NCBI RefSeq assembly: GCF_900475755.1
Contig: NZ_LS483411.1
Coordinates: 124,001 to 188,000 of the forward strand
DNA from: Haemophilus influenzae
GTDB lineage: Bacteria; Pseudomonadota; Gammaproteobacteria; Enterobacterales; Pasteurellaceae
DNA length: 64,000 nt
Reading direction: 5' to 3'
Under the pieces are notes generated by a model. The model searched no databases and had not been told where the DNA came from. It worked only from the letters and a program-made list of their open reading frames with translations. How positions within the stretch are numbered: the stretch's first letter is position 1; each line of letters starts with the position of its first letter. Both the position numbers and the translations under genes were made by a program. Below, piece after piece: positions 20,899 to 30,646 of this stretch.

Positions 20899-20941
20899 TG
20901 AGATCTACTTAACATTTTTTTATATTGATATCCATTAGAAT
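20899..20941 (+). promoter_or_regulatory. pckA promoter with weak CRP site
   Basis: The -10 element TAGAAT at 20936-20941 predicts a start near 20948. TGAGATCTACTTAACA at 20899-20914 has one mismatch in each CRP half site and its centre falls at about -41.5. CRP control of pckA is sensible for gluconeogenesis. Confidence 0.5.
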
Positions 20942-20983
20942 AAACCACAGTTAAATTTTAATCTTACATATTAGAGGTGACTT

Positions 20984-22600
20984 ATGACAGACTTAAATAA
21001 AGTGGTAAAAGAACTTGAAGCTCTTGGCATTTATGACGTGAAAGAAGTTGTTTACAATCCAAGCTACGAGCAATTGTTTGAAGAAGAAACTAAACCAGGT
21101 TTAGAAGGCTTTGAAAAAGGTACTTTAACTACGACTGGTGCAGTGGCAGTAGATACAGGTATCTTCACAGGTCGTTCTCCAAAAGATAAATATATCGTGT
21201 TAGATGAAAAAACCAAAGATACTGTTTGGTGGACATCTGAAGTAGCAAAAAACGACAACAAGCCAATGAACCAGGCTACTTGGCAAAGCTTAAAAGACTT
21301 GGTAACTAACCAACTTTCTCGTAAACGCTTATTTGTGGTTGATGGCTTCTGTGGTGCGAGCGAACACGACCGTATTGCAGTGCGTATTGTCACTGAAGTA
21401 GCGTGGCAAGCACATTTTGTAAAAAATATGTTTATTCGCCCAACTGAAGAACAACTCAAAAATTTTGAACCAGATTTCGTTGTAATGAACGGTTCTAAAG
21501 TCACTAATCCAAACTGGAAAGAACAGGGTTTAAATTCAGAAAACTTTGTTGCATTCAACTTAACTGAGCGTATCCAATTAATCGGTGGAACTTGGTACGG
21601 CGGCGAAATGAAAAAAGGTATGTTCTCAATGATGAACTACTTCCTACCACTTAAAGGTGTTGGTGCAATGCACTGCTCAGCTAACGTTGGTAAAGATGGC
21701 GATGCAGCAATCTTCTTCGGTTTATCTGGTACAGGTAAAACAACCCTTTCAACGGATCCAAAACGTGAATTAATCGGAGATGATGAACACGGTTGGGATG
21801 ATGTTGGTATCTTTAACTTTGAAGGTGGTTGTTATGCGAAAACCATTCATCTTTCAGAAGAAAATGAACCAGATATTTACCGTGCTATCCGCCGCGATGC
21901 ATTATTAGAAAACGTGGTTGTTCGTGCTGATGGTTCTGTTGATTTCGATGATGGTTCAAAAACAGAAAATACTCGCGTGTCTTACCCAATTTATCACATC
22001 GATAATATTGTAAAACCAGTTTCTCGTGCAGGTCACGCAACTAAAGTTATTTTCTTAACTGCAGATGCATTTGGCGTATTACCACCAGTATCTAAATTGA
22101 CACCAGAACAAACTAAATACTACTTCTTATCAGGTTTCACTGCAAAATTAGCAGGTACTGAACGTGGTATTACTGAACCAACGCCAACTTTCTCAGCATG
22201 TTTTGGTGCTGCGTTCTTAACCCTTCATCCAACTCAATATGCTGAAGTATTAGTAAAACGTATGCAAGCAGCAGGTGCTGAAGCTTACTTAGTGAATACT
22301 GGTTGGAATGGTACAGGTAAACGTATCTCAATCAAAGATACTCGCGGAATCATTGATGCAATCTTAGATGGCTCAATTGAAAAAGCTGAAATGGGCGAAT
22401 TGCCAATCTTCAACTTAGCAATTCCTAAAGCATTACCAGGTGTAGATTCTGCTATCTTAGATCCTCGCGATACCTACGCAGATAAAGCACAATGGCAATC
22501 AAAAGCTGAAGACTTAGCTGGTCGTTTTGTGAAAAACTTTGTTAAATATGCAACTAACGAAGAAGGTAAAGCGTTAATTGCAGCAGGTCCTAAAGCTTAA
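20984..22600 (+). CDS. pckA: Phosphoenolpyruvate carboxykinase (ATP)
   Basis: Interconverts oxaloacetate plus ATP with phosphoenolpyruvate, CO2 and ADP. In Pasteurellaceae it can also work in the CO2-fixing direction toward succinate. It has 538 residues. The kinase-1a P-loop GLSGTGKT is at residues 246-253, followed by the metal-binding [10 protein letters not shown] segment. The N-terminal [10 protein letters not shown] loop binds substrate. Codon use looks like that of a highly expressed gene (inference). Confidence 0.98.
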   Translation: MTDLNKVVKELEALGIYDVKEVVYNPSYEQLFEEETKPGLEGFEKGTLTTTGAVAVDTGIFTGRSPKDKYIVLDEKTKDTVWWTSEVAKNDNKPMNQATWQSLKDLVTNQLSRKRLFVVDGFCGASEHDRIAVRIVTEVAWQAHFVKNMFIRPTEEQLKNFEPDFVVMNGSKVTNPNWKEQGLNSENFVAFNLTERIQLIGGTWYGGEMKKGMFSMMNYFLPLKGVGAMHCSANVGKDGDAAIFFGLSGTGKTTLSTDPKRELIGDDEHGWDDVGIFNFEGGCYAKTIHLSEENEPDIYRAIRRDALLENVVVRADGSVDFDDGSKTENTRVSYPIYHIDNIVKPVSRAGHATKVIFLTADAFGVLPPVSKLTPEQTKYYFLSGFTAKLAGTERGITEPTPTFSACFGAAFLTLHPTQYAEVLVKRMQAAGAEAYLVNTGWNGTGKRISIKDTRGIIDAILDGSIEKAEMGELPIFNLAIPKALPGVDSAILDPRDTYADKAQWQSKAEDLAGRFVKNFVKYATNEEGKALIAAGPKA

Positions 22601-22619
22601 TTAAAAATACTAAAAATAT

Positions 22620-22660
22620 TAACCGCACTTTGGGTAACTGAAGTGCGGTCATTTTTTATC
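22620..22660 (+). terminator. pckA terminator made of inverted uptake sequences
   Basis: ACCGCACTT and AAGTGCGGT, both exact uptake cores, form the stem around a 10-base loop, with CATTTTTT following. Confidence 0.85.
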
Positions 22661-22750
22661 TGTTTTCAAGCTGATAAATGTATTCAAAAATTGACAAAAA
22701 TCCAGTAAAATCACTGTGTTTTAACTTTCGTCAATTAAAAGGACAATGCA

Positions 22751-23308
22751 ATGCTTAACCAAATCAAAAAAGATGCTCAAGATCGTATGGAAAAAAGCCT
22801 TGAAGCATTAAAAGGCCATATTTCAAAAATCCGTACCGGTCGCGCACAACCAAGTTTACTTGATGCAATTCAAGTTGAATATTATGGTGCTTCGACCCCA
22901 CTTCGCCAATTGGCAAATGTCGTTGCGGAAGATGCGCGTACATTAGCTGTAACTGTTTTTGATCGTTCTTTAATCTCTGCAGTAGAAAAAGCAATTTTAA
23001 CCTCAGATTTAGGTTTAAATCCATCTTCAGCTGGCACAACAATCCGCGTTCCGCTTCCTCCATTAACAGAAGAACGCCGTCGTGATTTAATCAAAATTGT
23101 GAAAGGCGAAGGTGAACAAGGTAAAGTTGCGGTTCGTAATGTGCGTCGTGATGCGAATGATAAAATCAAAGCATTATTAAAAGACAAAGAAATCAGCGAA
23201 AATGAACAACATAAAGCAGAAGAACAAATCCAAAAAATCACCGATATTTACATTAAAAAGGTAGATGAAGTATTAGCGGATAAAGAAAAAGAATTAATGG
23301 ATTTCTAA
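22751..23308 (+). CDS. frr: Ribosome recycling factor
   Basis: With EF-G, splits the post-termination ribosome. It has 185 residues, the usual length. The three-helix bundle regions ([22 protein letters not shown] and [21 protein letters not shown]) flank the beta domain. It precedes dxr but is separated from it by a good terminator. In E. coli, pyrH and tsf lie before frr; here pckA does. Confidence 0.98.
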   Translation: MLNQIKKDAQDRMEKSLEALKGHISKIRTGRAQPSLLDAIQVEYYGASTPLRQLANVVAEDARTLAVTVFDRSLISAVEKAILTSDLGLNPSSAGTTIRVPLPPLTEERRRDLIKIVKGEGEQGKVAVRNVRRDANDKIKALLKDKEISENEQHKAEEQIQKITDIYIKKVDEVLADKEKELMDF

Positions 23309-23323
23309 TCATCAAAAATGCGA

Positions 23324-23352
23324 AAGGCAGACAGTTTTGTCTGCCTTTATTT
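23324..23352 (+). terminator. frr terminator
   Basis: AAGGCAGACA/TGTCTGCCTT stem of 10 bp around GTTT, followed by TATTTT. Confidence 0.85.
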
Positions 23353-23417
23353 TATTAGGTATGCGAATTTAGACGTACCAATGAAAATATAATCAACAAA
23401 AGTGCGGTGAAGATTCT

Positions 23418-24611
23418 ATGCAAAAACAAAACATTGTCATTCTTGGTTCAACGGGATCAATCGGTAAAAGTACCCTTTCTGTTATCGAAAATAACCCTCA
23501 GAAATATCATGCATTTGCACTCGTAGGCGGAAAAAATGTAGAAGCAATGTTTGAACAATGCATAAAATTCCGACCGCACTTTGCGGCTCTTGATAATGTA
23601 AATGCAGCTAAAATTTTACGTGAAAAATTAATTGCACATCATATTCCAACAGAAGTATTAGCAGGACAACGAGCTATTTGTGAACTCGCAGCACACCCTG
23701 ATGCCGATCAGATAATGGCATCGATTGTTGGTGCAGCAGGATTGTTACCGACTCTTTCAGCAGTTAAAGCGGGGAAACGGGTATTACTAGCAAATAAAGA
23801 ATCATTGGTAACCTGCGGACAGCTTTTTATTGATGCCGTAAAAAACTATGGCGCGAAGCTTTTACCAGTAGACAGTGAACATAATGCGATCTTTCAATCG
23901 TTACCGCCAGAAGCACAAGAAAAAATCGGTTTTTGCCCACTTTCTAAATTAGGCGTAAGTAACATTATACTCACTGGTTCTGGCGGACCATTCCGTTACA
24001 CGCCACTTGAACAATTCACCAACATCACACCTGAACAAGCGGTTGCACACCCTAATTGGTCTATGGGTAAAAAAATCTCTGTCGATTCAGCCACAATGAT
24101 GAATAAAGGTTTGGAATACATTGAGGCTCGATGGCTTTTCAACGCAAATGCGGAAGAAATGGAAGTCATTATTCATCCACAATCTATTATCCATTCTATG
24201 GTACGGTATGTTGATGGCTCGGTCATAGCTCAAATGGGAAATCCAGATATGCGTACACCAATTGCAGAAACTATGGCATATCCTCACCGCACTTTTGCTG
24301 GAGTAGAACCACTCGATTTCTTTAAAGTCAAAGAACTGACGTTTATTGAACCTGATTTTAATCGTTATCCAAATTTAAAACTGGCTATTGATGCCTTTGC
24401 TGTGGGTCAATATGCAACAACAGCAATGAATGCAGCTAATGAAATTGCCGTACAAGCATTTTTAGATCGTCAAATTAGTTTTATGGATATTGCAAAAATT
24501 AATTCGAAAACAATTGAGAAAATTTCGCCTTATACCATTCAAAATATTGATGATGTACTCGAAATTGATGCACAAGCAAGAGAGATTGCGAAAACGCTAA
24601 TTAGTAAATAG
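23418..24611 (+). CDS. dxr: 1-deoxy-D-xylulose 5-phosphate reductoisomerase
   Basis: Second step of the MEP isoprenoid pathway, the fosmidomycin target. It has 397 residues. NADPH-binding [10 protein letters not shown] is at the N-terminus, metal and substrate residues are in [13 protein letters not shown], and the flexible loop is [23 protein letters not shown]. The ribosome site is weak and an uptake core (23400-23408) lies just upstream of it. Two more uptake cores are inside the gene. It meets the exporter gene tail to tail. Confidence 0.97.
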   Translation: MQKQNIVILGSTGSIGKSTLSVIENNPQKYHAFALVGGKNVEAMFEQCIKFRPHFAALDNVNAAKILREKLIAHHIPTEVLAGQRAICELAAHPDADQIMASIVGAAGLLPTLSAVKAGKRVLLANKESLVTCGQLFIDAVKNYGAKLLPVDSEHNAIFQSLPPEAQEKIGFCPLSKLGVSNIILTGSGGPFRYTPLEQFTNITPEQAVAHPNWSMGKKISVDSATMMNKGLEYIEARWLFNANAEEMEVIIHPQSIIHSMVRYVDGSVIAQMGNPDMRTPIAETMAYPHRTFAGVEPLDFFKVKELTFIEPDFNRYPNLKLAIDAFAVGQYATTAMNAANEIAVQAFLDRQISFMDIAKINSKTIEKISPYTIQNIDDVLEIDAQAREIAKTLISK

Positions 24612-24631
24612 ACCTAGAATAACTAGGTCTA
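24609..24631. terminator. Shared terminator between dxr and the exporter gene
   Basis: TAGACCTAG and CTAGGTCTA form a 9-bp stem around AATAA. The first three bases of the left arm are the dxr stop codon. T/A-rich flanks on both sides suit convergent genes. Confidence 0.7.
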
Positions 24632-24642
24632 GTTTATTCGAT

Positions 24643-25452
24643 TTAATGGAATACAAATTCCAAAATGCACATATAGGCTGCAATACAAAATAAGATAATC
24701 GCCAATAATTTTCTTGTTAAAGCTGGATTCATTAATCCACGCAATTTCATTGAGAAGAAACTCATTCCAAATGAACCCAAGGTAACGACACCAACTACAA
24801 GAAAATTTACATACCCTAATTGACCACTTAGGCTGACATCATAAGGGAAGGCTCTTGTGAGATAACCATATAAATTACCAATACCGCCAATAATCATCAT
24901 GTAGTTCGTATAAACGGCAATTTGTTGTGTTTTTACCCCTTTTAATTGGCCAACAAGCGGAGCAAGGATAGATCCGCCTCCAATACCTGTAATACCCGCA
25001 ATTAAGCCTCCTCCACAGCAACTAATACTACCTTTAGCTCGTTCCATAGGAGACATATTAGACACTTCTATTTGTGTTCTCGATCTGTTTAAAAATGTTT
25101 TAATCGCTAGCACACTTAAACTAACCGTAAAAATTAAACTAATTACCACAGTAGAAAAATAAAAACTTAATTCAAAGCCAATTTGCACGCCAATTACCAT
25201 AGCAATAGACCATAAAATCATATTGATATAATCAATTTTAATTTTTTGCTTATGGAAAAATAATAAATTAATCAATGCAGTACACATCACTATGGTAAGT
25301 GATGTAGCTGAAATAACTTGAATCGGCAATTCAGGAAATAATGTACGTAAAATTGGCACCATCAACACCCCACCGCCAATACCAAAAATAGCAGAAACCA
25401 CATTGGTACAAATACCGCAAATCAGTAAGATAAAAATTGTGCTAAGTGCCAT
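24643..25452 (-). CDS. TauE/SafE-family membrane exporter (HI0806)
   Basis: Integral membrane protein of 269 residues with seven to eight hydrophobic segments and the two glycine-rich repeats of the TauE/SafE (DUF81) family: GIGGGVLMVPILR and GIGGGSILAPLVG. Members move sulfite, sulfoacetate or other small organic anions outward, but substrates are rarely known. It is divergent from the sulfatase-maturase-like gene, and their common spacer carries a palindromic operator. A sulfur-related substrate is an inference from family and neighbour. Confidence 0.85.
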   Translation of the reverse strand: MALSTIFILLICGICTNVVSAIFGIGGGVLMVPILRTLFPELPIQVISATSLTIVMCTALINLLFFHKQKIKIDYINMILWSIAMVIGVQIGFELSFYFSTVVISLIFTVSLSVLAIKTFLNRSRTQIEVSNMSPMERAKGSISCCGGGLIAGITGIGGGSILAPLVGQLKGVKTQQIAVYTNYMMIIGGIGNLYGYLTRAFPYDVSLSGQLGYVNFLVVGVVTLGSFGMSFFSMKLRGLMNPALTRKLLAIILFCIAAYMCILEFVFH

Positions 25453-25517
25453 CTTAGATCCTATTTAAAAATTCATTTAATCATACTTCATTTTGACGTA
25501 AGAGCATATGCTCAGCT

Positions 25518-25533
25518 TATGATCGCTATCATA
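25518..25533. promoter_or_regulatory. FNR/CRP-type palindrome at the maturase promoter
   Basis: TATGATCGCTATCATA has perfect 6-base arms and contains TGAT-N4-ATCA, the heart of the FNR site TTGAT-N4-ATCAA. With an extended -10 (TGTTATGAT, ending 25559) the transcript would start near 25566, placing the site at about -41. A second palindrome, GAGCATATGCTC, is at 25502-25513. Confidence 0.6.
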
Positions 25534-25585
25534 TACAGTTAAAATTATTCTGTTATGATAAAAAGAATAAGGAGGATACGTAGAT

Positions 25586-26668
25586 ATGAATTCATTTCAA
25601 TTAATGGCAAAACCTACTGGTTCAATTTGTAATTTAGATTGTCAATATTGCTTTTACTTGGAAAAACCTCACTTAAACCAACGGGCTATGACTAATGAAG
25701 TATTAGAAGCCTATATCAAATCCTATATTGAAACAACGCCTCAACAACAAGTTACTTTCCTATGGCAAGGCGGCGAGCCAACCCTAGCAGGTCTTGATTT
25801 CTACAAAAGAGCGGTCAATTTTCAGCATAAATATGCTAATGGCAAACAAATTGAAAATTCTCTACAAACGAATGGAGTATTACTTAATGCCGATTGGTGC
25901 CGTTTTCTTCACGATCATCACTTTCTTGTAGGGCTTTCTATAGATGGACCTAAGCACTTACACGATACCTATCGTTTAACTAAAAATGGAAAAGGCTCAT
26001 TTCAACAAGTAATAAATGCTCTCGATTTACTCTATAATTACCAAGTTTCTTTTAATACACTAACTGTGGTACATAATCTCAATGTCCAATATGCTAAAGA
26101 AATCTACCATTTCTTGAAAAGAATAGGTTCATCTTATATGCAATTTATTCCACTAATGGGCGATTACAAGCAACAAGCTACAGCAAAAGACTACGGTCAA
26201 TTTTTAATTGATATTTTTGATGAATGGTATGCCAATGATGTAGGCAAAATTGGTATTCAATTTATTGAACAATGGTTTATGGCTTACCTTGGTTTACAAC
26301 CAAGTTTATGTATTTTTCGTGAAACCTGCGGCGATCAATTGGTTATTGAACAAAATGGCGATATTTATAGTTGCGATCATTATGTTTATCCTGAATATAA
26401 ACTCGGAAATCTTATTGAAACCCCTCTAATACAGCTCCTTGATAATAATACTAAACAAAAGAATTTTGGCGCAGCAAAATCTTTTCTTTCCGAACAGTGT
26501 AAAATCTGCAAGTTTCGCTTTGCCTGTCACGGAGGCTGCCCAAAACATCGTACAATTCAAGGATTTGGTAAAGCACATAATCAACTTTGTGAGGCATATT
26601 ATTCTGCACTTTCTCATATGGATCCATATTTAAAGTCATTTGCAAAATCATTTGGCAAAATAAAATAA
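25586..26668 (+). CDS. Radical SAM protein, anaerobic sulfatase-maturating enzyme type
   Basis: The 360-residue protein matches the enzymes that convert a Cys or Ser of sulfatases to formylglycine without oxygen. The radical SAM cluster motif is CNLDCQYC (Cys15, 19, 22). The C-terminal SPASM region has eight cysteines at 242, 248, 263, 305, 308, 314, 318 and 335, with the spacing expected for two auxiliary iron-sulfur clusters. Asp264, in SCDHYV, matches the proposed catalytic base. A very strong AAGGAGG site precedes the ATG. No sulfatase gene is in the window, so the substrate is unknown; a different peptide target is possible. Confidence 0.85.
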   Translation: MNSFQLMAKPTGSICNLDCQYCFYLEKPHLNQRAMTNEVLEAYIKSYIETTPQQQVTFLWQGGEPTLAGLDFYKRAVNFQHKYANGKQIENSLQTNGVLLNADWCRFLHDHHFLVGLSIDGPKHLHDTYRLTKNGKGSFQQVINALDLLYNYQVSFNTLTVVHNLNVQYAKEIYHFLKRIGSSYMQFIPLMGDYKQQATAKDYGQFLIDIFDEWYANDVGKIGIQFIEQWFMAYLGLQPSLCIFRETCGDQLVIEQNGDIYSCDHYVYPEYKLGNLIETPLIQLLDNNTKQKNFGAAKSFLSEQCKICKFRFACHGGCPKHRTIQGFGKAHNQLCEAYYSALSHMDPYLKSFAKSFGKIK

Positions 26669-26786
26669 TATTTATCTAGCTTAAAATTTTGTTAAACACT
26701 TCACATTTTTATAATTTGCTTATAGCAGAAAAATATAGAAATTTGTATAGTAATCTGAAGTTATTTATATATTAAAAGACGCCTTT

Positions 26787-27383
26787 ATGTTTACATTGCC
26801 CTATTATTTACCACAAAACTTAAATGAATGTATTATTTCTGAAAGTAAAACTCTAGAAAAAAACAGCTTAATTTATGCACAAGGCGAGAAGCCTAAAGAA
26901 TTTTATTTTTTAAAACAAGGGCTAGTTGGTCTGTATCATAGTCTAGAAAATGGCAAAGAAACATTGACTCGACTTTATCACGCTAATGAATATTTTGGTT
27001 TTCGTACTATTTTTAGTGAAACATCTTATCATTGCAGTGCAAAAGTATTAATGGAAGCCGATATCGTTAGAATATTTCCTGGTAATCACGCAAATTTTAT
27101 TGCAAATAACCCTGATTTTTCTTGTTATCTTATGAAACAACTTTCTAATGAATTATATGATGCAGAACACCGAATAAGTAATACAGCTTATAAGCGTAGT
27201 TACGAACGTATTATTGATGCCATTGAAAATTTAACAGAAAGTTATCCCGATTACCCTTGGACCTACCGAGAAGTAGCGGAATTTTGTGGATGTGAAACTG
27301 AAACCGCAATTCGTATTAGTAGAGAGCTTAAAAAACAAGGAATTTTAGATAAAAATACACGACATCTACGAATATGCTCTTAA
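26787..27383 (+). CDS. Crp/Fnr-family transcription regulator
   Basis: A 198-residue protein with an N-terminal cyclic-nucleotide-binding-like barrel (YAQGEKPKEFYFLKQGLVGLY) and a C-terminal winged helix-turn-helix (TYREVAEFCGCETETAIRISREL). It lacks the N-terminal cysteine cluster of FNR, and at the CRP phosphate-binding Arg-Ser position it reads Cys-Ser, so canonical cAMP binding is doubtful. It follows the maturase-like gene by 118 bases on the same strand and could control that gene or the divergent exporter. The effector is unknown. Confidence 0.82.
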   Translation: MFTLPYYLPQNLNECIISESKTLEKNSLIYAQGEKPKEFYFLKQGLVGLYHSLENGKETLTRLYHANEYFGFRTIFSETSYHCSAKVLMEADIVRIFPGNHANFIANNPDFSCYLMKQLSNELYDAEHRISNTAYKRSYERIIDAIENLTESYPDYPWTYREVAEFCGCETETAIRISRELKKQGILDKNTRHLRICS

Positions 27384-27468
27384 AATTTGCTACTGTTCAC
27401 TGATTGTAAATAATATATCTAAGTAATGATTAAATCAGATAAAGATTTTTTTATATATAAAATAAAAA

Positions 27469-27491
27469 AGCTCACTATATAAAGTGAGCTT
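27469..27491 (-). terminator. Terminator of the alpha ribosomal operon
   Basis: AAGCTCAC/GTGAGCTT stem of 8 bp around a 7-base loop. It is followed leftward by TTTTATTTT, and lies just beyond the rplQ stop. Confidence 0.85.
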
Positions 27492-27508
27492 ATTTTTAGA
27501 ATTAATTT

Positions 27509-27895
27509 TTATTCCTCAGTTGTTGCCTCAGCAACTTCTGGACGATCAACTAACTCAATGTATGCCATTGGTGCATTATCGCCTGCACGGAAACCACATT
27601 TCAAAATGCGAGTGTAACCACCTGCACGTTGAGCAAAACGTGGACCTAATTCATTAAATAATTTTGCAACAGTTTCAACGTTGCGAGTACGAGCAAATGC
27701 TAAACGACGGTTAGCAACGCTATCTACTTTTGCTAATGTAATTAACGGTTCAACTACACGGCGTAATTCTTTAGCTTTAGGCAAAGTAGTCTTAATGATT
27801 TCATGACTAACTAAAGCACTTGCTAAGTTACGGAACATCGCTTGGCGATGACTACTATTACGGTTTAGTTGACGACCACTCTTACGATGGCGCAT
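27509..27895 (-). CDS. rplQ: 50S ribosomal protein L17
   Basis: Large-subunit protein near the tunnel exit, 128 residues. The [17 protein letters not shown] opening and [21 protein letters not shown] segment are standard. Last gene of the alpha operon, with a terminator 17 bases past the stop codon. Confidence 0.98.
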   Translation of the reverse strand: MRHRKSGRQLNRNSSHRQAMFRNLASALVSHEIIKTTLPKAKELRRVVEPLITLAKVDSVANRRLAFARTRNVETVAKLFNELGPRFAQRAGGYTRILKCGFRAGDNAPMAYIELVDRPEVAEATTEE

Positions 27896-27935
27896 GATCT
27901 TATCCTTCTCAGAAAAATCTTAACCTATGACCAAA

Positions 27936-28922
27936 CTAGTCTTCAGCAATACTTGCTGGTGGCCAATTTTCAAGGCGCATACCAAGTGACAAGCCACGAG
28001 AAGCAAGAACATCCTTAATTTCAGTAAGAGATTTCTTACCAAGATTAGGGGTTTTTAATAATTCTACTTCAGTACGTTGTACTAAATCACCGATATAATG
28101 AATTGTTTCTGCTTTCAAACAGTTAGCAGAACGAACTGTCAGCTCTAAATCATCTACAGGACGTAATAAAATCGGATCAAACTCCGGTTTTTCTTCCTTA
28201 ATTTCAGGCTGACGAACATCACGTAAATCAACGAATGCATCAAGTTGCTCCGCCAAGATTGTTGCTGCACGACGAATTGCTTCTTCTGGCTCAAGTGCAC
28301 CATTAGTTTCTAACTCAATAACGAGCTTATCCAAATCTGTACGCTGCTCAACACGAGCTGCCTCTACATTATACGTAATTCGTTCAACCGGACTATAACA
28401 AGCATCAACAAGCAAACGACCAATTGGACGCTCTTCTTGCGTATGTATACGAGATGAAGCAGGAACATATCCTCTACCACGCTGAACACGTATACGCATA
28501 CTAATTGAAGCATTTTCATCAGTTAAATGACAAATCACATGATCTGGATTTACAATTTCAACATCACCATCATGGGTAATGTCCGCTGCAACAACAGGGC
28601 CAATTCCAGATTTATTTAATGTCAGAATAACGTCATCTTTATTCTGTACCTTAACCGCTAGACCTTTAAGGTTCAAAAGTACTTCAAGAATATCTTCTTG
28701 AACACCTTCCTTACTACTATATTCATGCAATACGCCATCAATTTCTACTTCAGTTACAGCACAACCCGGCATTGAAGACAGAAGGATACGACGCAATGCA
28801 TTACCTAGAGTATGACCAAAACCACGCTCTAACGGTTCTAAGATCACTTTAGCATGTGTTGAACTAATTTGTTCAATATCTACTAAACGTGGTTTTAAAA
28901 ATTCTGTAACAGAACCCTGCAT
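27936..28922 (-). CDS. rpoA: RNA polymerase alpha subunit
   Basis: Scaffold for RNA polymerase assembly and target of activators. It has 328 residues, one short of E. coli. The N-terminal dimer domain (about 1-235) contains the [19 protein letters not shown] signature. The C-terminal domain (about 250-328) has the DNA-contact helix segment [22 protein letters not shown]. The CRP sites of class II type in this window would act through alpha as well as sigma. Confidence 0.99.
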   Translation of the reverse strand: MQGSVTEFLKPRLVDIEQISSTHAKVILEPLERGFGHTLGNALRRILLSSMPGCAVTEVEIDGVLHEYSSKEGVQEDILEVLLNLKGLAVKVQNKDDVILTLNKSGIGPVVAADITHDGDVEIVNPDHVICHLTDENASISMRIRVQRGRGYVPASSRIHTQEERPIGRLLVDACYSPVERITYNVEAARVEQRTDLDKLVIELETNGALEPEEAIRRAATILAEQLDAFVDLRDVRQPEIKEEKPEFDPILLRPVDDLELTVRSANCLKAETIHYIGDLVQRTEVELLKTPNLGKKSLTEIKDVLASRGLSLGMRLENWPPASIAED

Positions 28923-28953
28923 TTTATCCTCTCTTTGGTTTTAAGCTTAACTA

Positions 28954-29574
28954 TTATTTAGAGTAAAGCTCAACGATCAGATGTTCGTTAATGTCTGCTG
29001 ATAAATCAGAACGTTCAGGAACACGTTTGAATACACCTTCCATTTTTGCAGAATCAACTTCTAACCATGTTGGTTTTTCTCTTTGCTCTGCTAATTCTAA
29101 TGATGCTTTAATACGAGCTTGTTTTTTCGATTTTTCACGAATAGCAACTACATCATTTACAGAAACTTGGAAAGATGGAATATTAACAACACGACCATTC
29201 ACAACAATTGCTTTATGACTCACTAATTGACGAGCCTCTGCACGAGTTGCAGCAAATCCCATGCGATAAACAACGTTATCCAATCTACCTTCTAATAACA
29301 CTAATAAATTTTCACCAGTGTTACCTTTCAAACGGTTTGCTTCTTTATAGTAGTTACGGAATTGACGTTCTAAAATACCATAGATACGACGAACTTTTTG
29401 TTTTTCACGTAACTGACTACCATAGTCAGACAAACGCGGTTTACGAGCACCGTGCTGACCCGGTGCTGTATCAATTTTACATTTTGAATCAATCGCACGC
29501 ACGCCTGATTTAAGGAATAAATCAGTGCCTTCACGACGGCTGAGCTTGAGTTTAGGACCCAAATATCTTGCCAT
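28954..29574 (-). CDS. rpsD: 30S ribosomal protein S4
   Basis: Primary 16S rRNA binder and assembly starter, 206 residues. The S4 RNA-binding domain runs from about residue 96 ([20 protein letters not shown] to [10 protein letters not shown]). In E. coli it also represses the alpha operon by binding a pseudoknot around the rpsM start; a structured leader and GTG start are found at rpsM here too. Confidence 0.99.
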   Translation of the reverse strand: MARYLGPKLKLSRREGTDLFLKSGVRAIDSKCKIDTAPGQHGARKPRLSDYGSQLREKQKVRRIYGILERQFRNYYKEANRLKGNTGENLLVLLEGRLDNVVYRMGFAATRAEARQLVSHKAIVVNGRVVNIPSFQVSVNDVVAIREKSKKQARIKASLELAEQREKPTWLEVDSAKMEGVFKRVPERSDLSADINEHLIVELYSK

Positions 29575-29603
29575 TTTCTTTCTCCAACTATCCTATATAC
29601 GTC

Positions 29604-29999
<396 letters not shown>

Positions 30000-30008
30000 T
30001 TACCCCGA

Positions 30009-30365
30009 CTATTTTTTGATCGGCTTACGTGGACCCTTACGGGTACGCGCATTAGTTTTAGTACGTTGACCACGTACTGGTAAACTACGACGATGACGTA
30101 AACCACGATAGCATCCTAAGTCTAAAAGACGTTTGATGTTTAGTGTTACTTCACGACGTAAGTCACCTTCAACGGTAAATTTACCAACTTCGTCACGCAG
30201 TTTGTCAATCTGCTCTTCAGACAATTCTCTGATCTTAACATCTTCAGCAATACCCGCTGCTGCACAAATAGCTTGTGAACGAGTTTTACCAATACCGTAA
30301 ATTGCAGTTAAAGCGATTACAGCGTGTTTATGATCAGGAATGTTAATGCCTGCAATACGGGCCAC
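30009..30365 (-). CDS. rpsM: 30S ribosomal protein S13 (GTG start)
   Basis: Head protein of the 30S subunit contacting tRNA and the 50S bridge, 118 residues. The product begins [20 protein letters not shown] and ends in the basic [20 protein letters not shown] tail. The start codon is GTG, preceded by GGAGTGCATA. A GTG start is also used for rpsM in E. coli, where it is part of the S4-repressed pseudoknot. First gene of the alpha operon. Confidence 0.98.
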   Translation of the reverse strand: MARIAGINIPDHKHAVIALTAIYGIGKTRSQAICAAAGIAEDVKIRELSEEQIDKLRDEVGKFTVEGDLRREVTLNIKRLLDLGCYRGLRHRRSLPVRGQRTKTNARTRKGPRKPIKK

Positions 30366-30390
30366 TATGCACTCCTATATTTTAATTAAT

Positions 30391-30444
30391 TTGATATTCT
30401 GATCTTGAAAAGCCCGTTTTCAGGATACTCAAACAGAATATCAA
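30391..30444 (-). promoter_or_regulatory. Structured leader of the alpha operon (candidate S4 target)
   Basis: TTGATATTCTG (30391-30401) and CAGAATATCAA (30434-30444) form a perfect 11-bp outer stem. Inside it CTTGAAAA and TTTTCAGG pair. The structure ends 25 bases before the rpsM GTG codon. A second hairpin (AGTTGAG/CTCAACT, 30456-30480) lies between it and rpmJ. The position matches the S4-binding leader of E. coli; the fold itself was not compared. Confidence 0.6.
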
Positions 30445-30504
30445 GGACATAAATGAGTTGAGCAGTATAACTACTCAACTGGTTCTTGGCAAGAAAAATG
30501 TTAA

Positions 30505-30618
30505 TTAACCTTGACGTTGTTTGTGTTTAGGGTCGCTACACAATACGCGTACAACACCCTCACGTTTAACAATCTTACAGTTACGACACATTTTCTTTAC
30601 GGAAGCACGAACTTTCAT
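30505..30618 (-). CDS. rpmJ: 50S ribosomal protein L36
   Basis: A 37-residue zinc-ribbon protein of the large subunit, beginning [15 protein letters not shown]. The zinc ligands Cys11, Cys14, Cys27 and His32 are all present, so this is the zinc-requiring form. It lies 28 bases after secY at the end of the spc operon, in the usual place. Confidence 0.97.
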
Positions 30619-30646
30619 TGCTTATCCTTTTACTTTAAATGAACAA

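Noticed and set aside
21064..21558. Minus-strand open frame of 164 codons inside pckA
   Set aside because: Antisense to conserved PckA sequence; no ribosome site or family match.
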